Positions 8,827 through 17,500 of a stretch of 17,500 nt of DNA are shown here, piece by piece. The stretch's first letter is position 1; the number at the start of each line of letters is the position of its first letter. The DNA lies in assembly GCA_030674155.1 (NCBI GenBank), contig CM060339.1, positions 44,115,816-44,133,315 on the forward strand. The letters run 5' to 3'. Source of the stretch: Stramonita haemastoma (taxonomy: Eukaryota; Mollusca; Gastropoda; Neogastropoda; Muricidae). Both the position numbers and the translations under genes were made by a program. The notes under the pieces are model-generated. The model saw only the letters and a list, made by a program, of their open reading frames with translations, was not told the DNA's origin and made no database searches.

Positions 8827-8985
8827 TAGTAGCAGCAGTAAAACCAGGTGCATTGCAGCAAAAAGATGGTTAAAAGTATTCGGGAAATGATCGCAGAGAA
8901 AAACAAAAGAAAAGTAGCAAAAGTTAATAATGATAGTTGAGGCAGCGAGAATTGCGGAAGCAGTAGCAACAGCCTTTCGTTTCAA
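8827..8985. other. Unique spacer
   Basis: AT-leaning sequence between the trinucleotide array and SINE B2, with a few AGC words left. Nothing is recognised. Confidence 0.4.
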
Positions 8986-9404
8986 TTTTATTTCATACCA
9001 CTTTATGTCACAGCAGATTTCTCTGCGTGAAATTCGGGCTGCTCTCCCTGGGGAGAGCACATTGCCACAAGAGCAGCGCCTACCCATTAATGTTTTTCCC
9101 TTTTCCTGTCTGCAACTGTATTTGTTTCCCTATCAGAAGGACTTTTTCTACACAATTTTGCCAGGGATAACTGTCTTGTTGCTGTTGGTTCTTTTACGTG
9201 CGCTAAATAATGATGGGTAACACACGGGACCTCGGTTTATTGTTTCATCCGAAAGACTAGCACCCAGACCACCACTCATGGTCTAATGGATGGGGGAGGG
9301 GGGGGGGGAACAGTTTTGGGTCTAAACGGGATTCGAACCACTGCACACTCCGACCCGGACTTTTCGCTTTCTAAGTAGGCGCGTTACCTCTAGACCACCA
9401 ATCC
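8986..9404 (-). mobile_element. SINE family B, copy B2, full length, minus strand
   Basis: On the minus strand: head GGATTGGTGGTCTAGAGGTA with A box, B box GGTTCGAATCC (plus-strand 9329-9339), body with TAGTCTTTCGGATGAAACAA and ACCGAGGTCCCGTGTGTTAC, then GCGCACGTAAAAGAACCAAC, a conserved 3' portion (GGCAAAATTGTGTAGAAAAA) and the distal end GTGACATAAAGTGGTATGAA. At about 420 bp it is the longest SINE here and the reference for B1 and B3. A G11 run (9298-9308) lies inside it. Confidence 0.88.
9329..9404 (-). promoter_or_regulatory. Internal RNA polymerase III boxes of SINE B2
   Basis: The B box GGTTCGAATCC (plus 9329-9339) matches the tRNA consensus. The A-box region GTGGTCTAGAGGTA lies at plus 9386-9399. 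The distance between them is a little longer than in a plain tRNA, suggesting an insertion or two candidate B boxes (GTCCGGGTCGG lies between). Confidence 0.6.
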
Positions 9405-9651
9405 ACTCAACATTATAATTACCATTGCTGTCGTTGTTAATGGGTAGTCGCCATGATATTTACCATCATCATCATGGTAACAGTGGCAGTCATATAACCA
9501 ACAACTTTCACTGAAACTATTCTCTGATTCTTGTATAGCCCAGAACACCAGGAAACCTACTTTAGAGTTGATGCACCATATACAGAAATAGGAAGAAAAG
9601 ACAAACACCAGATGACAAAATAACTAAAAATTAACAAAGAATAGAAAATGA
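9405..9651. other. Unique sequence
   Basis: Mixed AT-leaning sequence with a small palindrome-like word TACCATCATCATCATGGTA (about 9461-9479). No gene or element is recognised. Confidence 0.4.
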
Positions 9652-9672
9652 ATAGATAGATGGATAGATGGG

Positions 9673-9761
<89 letters not shown>
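9652..9761. repeat. (GATA)n microsatellite
   Basis: About 110 bp of GATA/TAGA, pure from about 9675, with GGAT and GGTA variants at its left end. The same motif recurs at 14829-14958. Confidence 0.97.
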
Positions 9762-10154
9762 CAATAAACCAATAAATTCATGTACATTTTTCTTAATTAA
9801 ATGACTGATTTTTAAAAAAAAAAGCAACTCATCAAACTATTCCTAATAATTAAAGTATGTCTGTCTGCCTTAGAACGTGTGTTTTTAATGTTCACGTCTC
9901 ATTTCTGTTTAGCTTTTATTCGCCATTATATTCTTTTGTCACTCTAGTTGAATGTTACATAAATCAGACTCCTGCTAGTGTGATCAAGTTTTCTTCCCCT
10001 CTACTACAGTACTGTGTGCAAACAGTGTCCACCTGACACTACAAACAAAACCACTTAGTCTCTACCCCGTGTTTCATCAATCTTCCTGACCCCTCAGCGG
10101 CCATGATTTAGTCAAGCTGCTTAGCACCAGAATGTTCTCCAGAGTTCAGGTCTG
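9762..10154. other. Unique AT-rich sequence
   Basis: AT-rich DNA with scattered stops in all frames. No gene, RNA or repeat is recognised. Confidence 0.5.
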
Positions 10155-10463
10155 CCATCTACAAAATTAACAAAAAAGTTAAAGTCTGTCCCGAGCCTAA
10201 GGCTCATCAGGCCGGTGCTTATCCCGGTTTCTGTGGCGTTAAGCGACTGAGAGTCATAGACACCCCCCTGGATAGGACGCCAGTCTATCGCAAGGTTAAC
10301 CCCCAACACAAGGTTGGTACCCCTTTTACACCTACGTGGGGTGAGAAAATAGCCGTAAAGTGCCTTTTCCAAGGGCACAACGCCATAGCCGAAAGCTGGG
10401 ATCGAACCCGCAACCTTTAGATTACCAGTCCAATGCACTAACCACTAGACTACAGCGGCGGCT
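10155..10463 (-). mobile_element. SINE family D, single copy, minus strand
   Basis: On the minus strand: tRNA-like head GCTGTAGTCTAGTGGTTAGT with A box, and B box GGTTCGATCCC (plus 10398-10408). The body has GGCGTTGTGCCCTTGGAAAA, then TTGCGATAGACTGGCGTCCT, then AACCGGGATAAGCACCGGCC, ending in AACTTTTTTGTTAAT. The word order is one I associate with SINE bodies that recur across invertebrate genomes. There is no second copy here. A 105-codon stop-free frame over it is incidental. Confidence 0.8.
10398..10452 (-). promoter_or_regulatory. Internal RNA polymerase III boxes of SINE D
   Basis: Plus-strand GGGATCGAACC (10398-10408) is the complement of a tRNA B box, and CCACTAGACTA (10442-10452) of an A box. 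Spacing is tRNA-like. Confidence 0.72.
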
Positions 10464-10904
10464 TACCTTCTACAAAACACACTTTGAAAGTGATTGACAT
10501 GTTCGGTTGATAGGTAAGAATTTTCATCTTAAACATGTGTGATTTTGTAAAGCTTCCTATAATAAAAAGGCCTTTTGGTATAATAATTGAAATGTCGGCA
10601 TCCTTTGTTATGAGATGATTATTGAGATTTAAAATCCATCAAAAGGTTTAATCGTGAAAAAATTATGATTTTTGTCATATTATGTTTAGTACTGTGTCTG
10701 CTCTCATTAAGCTTTATAAATTATCACTTTAAGATAACACATCAACTGCATATTATCATTTCTTAATCCAATACGTCATAAAATACATTCAGCTGAAACA
10801 CATTTTGATACTATGACCACTGTTATTGGAAAAAAAAACTTTTAAAAAACTAAATCGTAAAAGAAACAAACTGAAAAAAACACAAAAAAGTAAGGAATCT
10901 TCAA
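10464..10904. other. Unique AT-rich sequence
   Basis: Strongly AT-rich with A runs. No gene or recognised element is seen. The last ~40 bp may be the left edge of repeat E1. Confidence 0.45.
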
Positions 10905-12235
<1,331 letters not shown>

Positions 12236-12362
12236 CTCTCTCTCCCTCTCTCTTTCGTTGTTACAATTTGCAGGGTAATAAAATGCAAAAAGGAGAGGAC
12301 ACTGAAAACCAAAAAGTAGTTATAAAAAGTACTCCCCCCCCTCCCCCCGCACTTCACCTATT
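12236..12362. other. Short unique spacer
   Basis: CT-rich left edge, then AT/C-rich sequence. Nothing is recognised. Confidence 0.4.
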
Positions 12363-12553
12363 CTACAGTCTAATAGAACGTGGAGGGGCTACTACAACCA
12401 GCTTCCTCCACTCCTTGCAGTTTTCATCTTTCTGTATGAAGTCGTTCCACTCAAGGCCAGTCCACTCTCTGATGTTGTCTTCCCATCATTCGTTGTCTCT
12501 GTCTGCCTCTTTGTCTCCCTCCTTGTAGCCTACTGTTTCCTGCAGAGAATGGC
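12363..12553 (-). pseudogene. Relic of a non-LTR retrotransposon reverse transcriptase ORF, C-terminal end
   Basis: On the minus strand the 41 codons from 12485 down to a TAG stop at 12363-12365 read WEDNIREWTGLEWNDF... and end in ...APPRSIRL. The W-E-D-N-I-x-E-W-T-G motif is the typical extreme C-terminal part of LINE reverse transcriptase ORFs, downstream of the RT domain. Immediately before it the expected Gly/Arg-rich stretch (GGRQRGRQRQR) is present but in another frame, and LQETV is back in the first frame, so two compensating indels are implied, and the single frame has an internal TGA just before the tryptophan. No RT catalytic residues are in the window. It lies between SINE C2 and repeat E2 and is a dead fragment. 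The family within LINEs is not assigned. Confidence 0.65.
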
Positions 12554-12619
12554 AGCCAAAACAAAAATGAAATATCAAGTAACTCAAAAGATAGATATAA
12601 CACCGAAAGAAACTTGTTA

Positions 12620-13130
12620 GCATTCATTTCCTAATTAATCAACTTGAAGTAATCATGGCCTGTTAACGATGATGAACGGCGTTACCTGATGGTGAAAGAT
12701 TCCAATTAATTAAGAAAGCCACTTCTAGGCTGTCAAGCGAGAGGAGGAACCCTCAGACTGCTTTATCCATCCTTTTCACATCTAAACTTCGGCTTTTTTT
12801 GCTCGCGAAACCAGCTTCCTCCATTGCTTAATTAAACACGACAGCCGATAAAACATCGCCGCTATATAAATGACAGAATTCATGGCCATTGATCACGCCA
12901 TGTAGGGCCATCATGCCTGATGCATCATGGGAGTGCCGCTAAACATTTCTTCTTGTGGGTTGTGGATAGCGAAACGTAACTTGTAAAAGTGGACGTTTTT
13001 TTTACATGTCTTTTTCCAAACAGCTAGATTCTCATCAAAATGTATTTTGTCTAGAATCTGCTCGCTGAAATGACAAGAGAGATGGAGGTTATGTCATCTT
13101 CTAAGTCATTCTTGTTTGGGCTTTTAGCAG
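12620..13130 (+). repeat. Dispersed repeat E, copy E2, uninterrupted
   Basis: Left part shares ATCAACTTG (12638), TGATGG (12687) and GAAAGCCACTTCTAG with E1. Middle shares GCTTAATTAAACA (12826), ATAAATGACAGAA and GATGCATCATGGGA (12919-12932) with E1 and/or E3. Right part shares CCAAACAGCTAGATTCTCAT (13016-13035) and TTATGTCATCTTCTAA with E3. This is the most complete copy, about 500 bp. There is no long open frame. Confidence 0.65.
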
Positions 13131-13149
13131 AGACTAAGACGTTTTGTAT

Positions 13150-13282
13150 ACACGTTAAAACCTGTTCTACCTTTTGGAATAGTGTTGCATGCTGGAAAGG
13201 ACAGAGGACAAAAATCTAAAATAAAATAAAATAAAATAAAATAAAATAAAGTAAAATAAAATAAAATAAAATAAAATAAAAT
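13150..13282 (+). mobile_element. Decayed SINE family C fragment with (AAAAT)n tail
   Basis: TACACGTTAAAACCTGTTCT, then TTTTGGAATAGT, then GGACAGAGGACAAAA follow the order of the C body (CACACGTTAAATCCTGTTCT, CTTTTCGCAAGAGTAG, GGAACAGATGACAAAA). The 3' hairpin part is absent. A (TAAAA)n array with one G variant fills 13217-13282. Divergence is higher than in C1-C4, so this is probably an older insertion. Confidence 0.6.
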
Positions 13283-13399
13283 ACAAACTCTTTAACACAA
13301 AAGTCTCCAAACAAACAAAAATACCATACGCATGGATGTCTTGTACAGACACCATCCTTGAAGTCAGTGTACAGCTACCTACAATGTGGGCAAAAACAC
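13283..13399. other. Unique spacer
   Basis: Short mixed sequence with no recognised element. It may be the 3' part of repeat F2, but F1 does not share it. Confidence 0.35.
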
Positions 13400-13462
13400 G
13401 CAAGCGCTTTAATTTGTTTTTGCAAGATATAGCGCTATATAAATTCCATTTATTATTGTTAT
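13400..13462 (-). repeat. Short interspersed repeat F, copy F2, minus strand
   Basis: The minus strand reads CAATAATAAATGGAATTTAT, then ATAGCGCTATATCTTGC, then AAAAACAAATTAAAGCGC, matching F1 (5759-5820). It contains the perfect palindrome ATATAGCGCTATAT. As at F1, a trinucleotide AAT-type array (ATT on the plus strand) abuts its 5' end. Confidence 0.75.
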
Positions 13463-13492
13463 TGTTGTTATTGTTGTTATTGTTGTTATTGC

Positions 13493-13573
<81 letters not shown>

Positions 13574-13574
13574 G

Positions 13575-13621
<47 letters not shown>

Positions 13622-13692
13622 TCATCATCATCATTAGTATTAGTATTATTATTATTAGTATTAGTATCAGTATTAGTATTATTATTATTAAT
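13463..13692. repeat. (ATT)n then (ATC)n then mixed ATT/AGT array
   Basis: ATTGTT units lead into pure ATT (about 13493-13572), then ATC (13573-13636), then AGTATT units to 13692. The multi-Asn and multi-Ile frames are artefacts. Confidence 0.95.
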
Positions 13693-13819
13693 TCCAATAT
13701 TTCATCATTGGTGACACTCGGACCTCTAGCTCATGAACGAAATTAAAAAAAAACAAGAACAAAAATCGTAACGACGAACATCTCTGCCTCAACATTATGT
13801 GTGTGATTCTTTTTCTTTT

Positions 13820-13841
13820 TTTCTTTATTTTTTCTTTCTTC

Positions 13842-13906
<65 letters not shown>

Positions 13907-13970
13907 TTTCTTTCTTTCTTTCCTTCTTTCTTTCTGTCTTTCTTTCTTTCTGTCTGTCTGTCTTTCTTCT
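13820..13970. repeat. (TTTC)n microsatellite
   Basis: TTTC units at 13832-13970 with CCTT and TGTC variants. The array abuts the 3' end of SINE C3 (minus strand), in the tail position, where it reads (GAAA)n relative to the element. Confidence 0.94.
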
Positions 13971-14370
<400 letters not shown>

Positions 14371-14828
14371 GTCTTTCTTATTTTAGCAATAGAAAGAATT
14401 TTGCATAATTTTATATTACATATCTGCTTTTGGCCACGAATCAATGTAGCTGCATTTTGACTTCGGGGATCAAATCTAATCTAATTAATCAACCAAAAAG
14501 CCAATAGAGCATCATTCGCTTCATCTCCTCCCTAAGACCTTTTCCTTCATAAATCAGCATTATTTCACAGCCACCGAGCATCTCTCTCGCACCATCACAA
14601 TACTTTTATTATATCACTTTAATGAGGTGATGCCTAATGTATCGTGAATGAACGATTTCTTCTGGTGGTCCATGGTCTGTAGTTTTTCTGCTTTACTTGG
14701 TTGGTACGTTTCTATGTGACTGTAATGAAGAACATGTTATAATACATAATTATTAAACTTTGTAAGAAAATGTAATGGTAAACGCCATGACAGATACGTA
14801 TTAATTGTGAGAGAGAGACAGAGACGGG
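14371..14828. other. Unique sequence
   Basis: AT-leaning DNA with stops in all frames. I see no gene, SINE motif or structured RNA. Confidence 0.5.
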
Positions 14829-15085
<257 letters not shown>

Positions 15086-15456
15086 AGGGGAAAGGGGAGC
15101 GAGCCAGCCAGACAGATAGACAGAGAGATTGATGGAGACAAAATTTAATACCCAAATGTTTTTGGTCATGCTTTAACGATTTACATTTTCCTTTTTTTTC
15201 AAAGCTTCAGTGTTGTTTGACAAAAATAATTATAGTTGTCTATGTCTTCTTACTGTCCGGCCCCATAAAAGCGTTGTGACTAACATTTTATTTTTAACAA
15301 GATGTGACAGCCTGTCTATCAATTAGTCTTCCAAGGCTTCAAAGAAGGCAGGTTCACATCGTGATAATGATATTATGTTTAAGGAAAAGCATCTAAACTA
15401 TTAGTGTCTCTAAGTCAAAATGCGGCTGCTTTAATGTTGGGAAAAAAAAACAACGA
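15086..15456. other. Unique sequence
   Basis: Left edge still AGC/AGAC-like to about 15130, then ordinary AT-leaning sequence. No gene or element is recognised. Confidence 0.5.
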
Positions 15457-15757
15457 TTAAAGGTAAAAGGTGAAGGTGTCCCGTAACCTTTGTGGTCGTA
15501 GGGGAGTGAGGCATCAGAGACCTCAGCTTCTCTAGGGACCAGCATTTTGAGGGCGGCGCCCATCTCCTCTCCATCGCTGCTTTACCTTCCCTGGCCCTAA
15601 AGAGGGCAGGTACCCATTGACAGCTGGATGAATTGGAAGGGGACTGTACTGAAGCCAAGGCGCGCAAACGGTCACCCATCCAACTGGTAACCACGCTCGA
15701 CGCTGCTTGACTTGACTTGGGGAAAGCGAGGGCTCTGACCACTGAGCTCTCCCCTTA
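15457..15757 (-). mobile_element. SINE family A, copy A3, full length, minus strand
   Basis: On the minus strand: A box GAGCTCAGTGGTCAGAGCCC, a well-preserved 5S-like block, body words CAATGGGTACCTGCCCTCTT and AGAGAAGCTGAGGTCTCTGA, and the 3' end GTTACGGGACACCTTCACCT then TTTACCTTTAAT. At about 300 bp it is the best reference copy. The 103-codon stop-free frame on the same strand is incidental, and its start is a GTG in the A box. Confidence 0.88.
15665..15713 (-). other. Best-preserved 5S rRNA-like block, in SINE A3
   Basis: On the minus strand: AAGTCAAGCAGCGTCGAGCG, then TGGTTACCAG, then TTGGATGGGTGACCGTTTG. Against canonical metazoan 5S rRNA as I remember it, I count about 41 matches in 49 positions without gaps. 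This covers the 5S A box, intermediate element and most of the C box. Confidence 0.78.
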
Positions 15758-15905
15758 TTAATTGGTTAACCTTTGAGCTCTGGCAGACGAACTGGGGAAA
15801 AACTGTTAATGTCTGTTCAAATTTCTCAATTGTTCTGTAATGAACCTTAGAACACATATTGATATAGAAGAACAGAGAGATACGGCAGAACTACCACATA
15901 TTTTT

Positions 15906-15908
15906 TAT

Positions 15909-15952
<44 letters not shown>

Positions 15953-15962
15953 TTTGTTTATC
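15906..15962. repeat. (TTTA)n tract, tail of SINE B3
   Basis: TTTA units lie directly at the 3' end of B3, which is on the minus strand, so they read as a (TAAA)n tail of that element. Confidence 0.9.
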
Positions 15963-16297
15963 TATTACCACTTTATGTCACAGCAGATTTCTCTGCATGA
16001 AATTTGGGCTGCTCTCCCCAGGAAGAGCGCCTCGCCACAAGTGCAGCGCCTACCCACTATTTTTTTTTTCTTTATCCTGTCTGATACTGTTTTTGTTTCC
16101 CTATCAGAGTTGCTTTTTTCTACAGAATTTTGCCAGGGACAACCCCCTTGTAGCCGTGGGTTCTTTTACGTGCGCTAAATTATGATGCGTAACACACGGG
16201 ACCTCGGTTTAATTGTCTCATCCGAAAGACTAGCACCCAGACCAACACTCATGGCGAAAATATGGATGGGGGAAAAGGTTTGGGCCCAAACGGGTTT
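15963..16297 (-). mobile_element. SINE family B, copy B3, lacking its tRNA head
   Basis: Matches B2 from the distal 3' end (TACCACTTTATGTCACAGCA on plus) through GTTCTTTTACGTGCGCTAAA and CATCCGAAAGACTAGCACCC to GGGCCCAAACGGG, then stops at about 16297. The tRNA-like head with both boxes is missing. The 14-bp perfect palindrome GTTTGGGCCCAAAC (16281-16294) lies at the truncated end. Confidence 0.86.
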
Positions 16298-16454
16298 ACC
16301 CACTTTCCATCCAAAAAATAGGGTAACCTGTCCTATGTACATCAAGCTAAACAGCTCCAGCAAAATGGATTTATGTTTATACATGGTAAACACACGGCCT
16401 GCAAAACAACGTAAATGGAAGGGGGATAACTGTTTGTTTCCATGCTCATTCCGC
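16298..16454. other. Unique sequence, possibly further repeat E
   Basis: Lies between truncated B3 and the detectable edge of E3. No match that I trust to E2. Nothing else is recognised. Confidence 0.35.
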
Positions 16455-16756
16455 GAAAATCAGCCAACGAAATAGCCAGAAGAGGACATAAAGTCAATTC
16501 GTAAGTGCTACAATTTCTGGCCAAATTATTTTCATGGGAATCTGGCTGTTTGGGAAAAAAAAGGAGAAGTAAAAACAAAAATGATTTTGCAAATGTTGCT
16601 CTCCTCTTCTCAGCCAGCCGCTAGAGGGCGCATGGGAAGCATTCCCATGATGCACCATGCATTATGGCGCTGTGGTGCATGTTTTATGGTGATTCCGTTC
16701 TGTCATTTACATGCCAAAGGAGTTTTATCCCTGCTCTTGTACGCCATGTTTAATTA

Positions 16757-16765
<9 letters not shown>
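16455..16765 (-). repeat. Dispersed repeat E, copy E3, minus strand, truncated
   Basis: On the minus strand: CGCTTAATTAAACA (16747-16760), GATAAAAC, GTAAATGACAGAA, GGTGCATCATGGGAATGC (16639-16656), AGGAGAGCAACATTTGCAAA, CCCAAACAGCCAGATTCCCA, and TTTATGTCCTCTTCTGGC. The order and spacing follow E2. The left part of the family is absent, with a (CT)n array (minus sense) in its place. It also carries an 8-bp perfect hairpin CATGGGAAGCATTCCCATG. Confidence 0.65.
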
Positions 16766-16914
<149 letters not shown>

Positions 16915-17028
16915 CGGAATGTTAGGACCCAAAATGGAGTAAGTCCTAGATACGTGGTGCAATTTTCTGTACACTATTTCCTGCACCTTTTGGAGCGGGT
17001 TGTAATGATCTATACTCTGGGGAATCAG

Positions 17029-17345
17029 GGGACGGATAGCCTAGTGGTCAGAACATTGCCCTCGCAATTTGACGACCCCGGGTTCGACTCCCCTTTGAGG
17101 GGATTTTTCCCCCTCGAGTTACCATCAGTGCTGATTCCACTCTCCCTAAAGAACCTTCGGATGAGACTATAAACCAAGGCCCCGTGGGCGGACGCACACA
17201 GAACATCTTGCGCACACGTTAAATCCTGTTCCTTTTCGCGAAAGAGTAGGCCATTGTGTGCCGGTGGGAAGAGATGACATGATTTACAAAAACTGCATAC
17301 ACACGGGGACTGGATGTAAAATAACACATAAGTGTTTATTTCATT
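17029..17345 (+). mobile_element. SINE family C, copy C4, full length
   Basis: A box TAGCCTAGTGG (17037-17047) and B box GGTTCGACTCC (17081-17091), hairpin at 17097-17115, core CCTTCGGATGAGACTATAAA, body CACACGTTAAATCCTGTTCC and GTAGGCCATTGTGTGCCGGT, and 3' hairpin AACAC-ATAA-GTGTT (17333-17346). It is slightly diverged from C1 but structurally complete. Confidence 0.9.
17037..17091 (+). promoter_or_regulatory. Internal RNA polymerase III A and B boxes of C4
   Basis: TAGCCTAGTGG and GGTTCGACTCC keep tRNA-like spacing. The A box is identical to C1 and the B box differs by one base. Confidence 0.78.
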
Positions 17346-17354
17346 ATTTTTTAT

Positions 17355-17405
17355 ATAAATAAATAAATAAATAAATAAATGAATAGATAAATAAATAAAT
17401 GAATA
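17355..17405. repeat. (AAAT)n tail of SINE C4
   Basis: AAATAAATAAAT with GAATAG and GAAT variants follows the 3' end of C4 and is best read as an expanded poly-A-type tail. Confidence 0.88.
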
Positions 17406-17411
17406 TACTTG

Positions 17412-17500
17412 GTTTACCATCAGCTCTAATGATGTATACATGATTTACCATCAGCTCTAATGATGTATACATGATTTACCATCAGCTCTAATGATGTATA
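17412..17500. repeat. 31-bp tandem minisatellite, open at the window end
   Basis: TTACCATCAGCTCTAATGAT + GTATACATGAT repeats at 17414, 17445 and 17476 with a 31-bp period and no mismatch between copies in the window. The third copy is cut off at 17500. The unit contains the palindrome ATGTATACAT. Confidence 0.95.

Noticed and set aside
12398..12823. Shared 13-mer CCAGCTTCCTCCA at about 12399 and 12811
   Set aside because: One lies in the LINE relic and the other in repeat E2, with no similarity around them. Treated as chance.
15665..15713. A true 5S rRNA gene
   Set aside because: Only about 50 of ~120 nt is 5S-like, and it is embedded in a three-copy SINE.
15431..15742. 103-aa and similar frames over SINE A copies (also 229-444)
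   Set aside because: These are translations of a SINE. Different copies are open in different frames and positions, so not selected.
17412..17500. CRISPR-like array from the regular 31-bp units
   Set aside because: The units are contiguous with no variable spacers, and the context is eukaryotic.

Overview
This window looks like non-coding, repeat-dominated DNA from an animal nuclear genome. It has long compound microsatellites, tRNA-headed SINEs with internal RNA polymerase III boxes, and a decayed non-LTR retrotransposon end. It has no bacterial-style gene packing, ribosome binding sites or operons. The SINE bodies, with a core reading roughly TTCGGATGAGACTATAAACC, and the very high density of dinucleotide to tetranucleotide arrays are most like a mollusc, probably a marine gastropod. 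That assignment rests on recall, not on a search. I find no intact protein-coding gene. The long open frames all run through microsatellites (poly-Ser, poly-Leu, poly-Val, Cys-Val, Thr-His and so on) or through SINEs.

Layout. 1-950: three SINE copies (A1 +, B1 +, A2 -), with B1 and A2 meeting 3' end to 3' end. 950-1530: unrecognised single-copy-looking DNA. 1530-3740: two trinucleotide/pyrimidine complexes with the same TTG-then-TTC order; the first continues into a (TAG)n...(CTA)n inverted repeat. 3900-5530: tandem T6/A6 hairpins, then GT, CT, AT, alternating purine-pyrimidine and GACA arrays. 5660-6345: AAT/AAG array, short repeat F1, (AC)n and full-length SINE C1. 6346-7735: unique DNA with a G17 and a C16 run, then GA, CA, GAAT and GACA arrays. 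7736-8027: a GC-balanced unique island with five AGGTCA-like half-sites. 8028-8826: a compound AGC/AGT/AGG array. 8986-10463: SINE B2, (GATA)n and SINE D. 10905-13282: repeat E1 (split by microsatellites), SINE C2, a LINE relic, repeat E2 and a SINE C fragment. 13400-14370: F2, ATT/ATC and TTTC arrays, SINE C3 and (GT)n. 14829-15085: GATA/GACA. 15457-16765: SINE A3, SINE B3 and repeat E3. 16757-17500: GA/G15, SINE C4 and the start of a 31-bp minisatellite that runs off the window.

The parts are connected by transposition and slippage rather than by a pathway. SINE heads, tails and truncation points repeatedly abut or grade into microsatellites. The observations most worth following are: SINE family A, whose head joins a tRNA-like A box to a segment matching the internal control region of 5S rRNA; SINE family C, where two hairpins are kept by paired base changes between copies; and family E, a dispersed repeat of about 0.5 kb with three copies here that I cannot assign to a known class.
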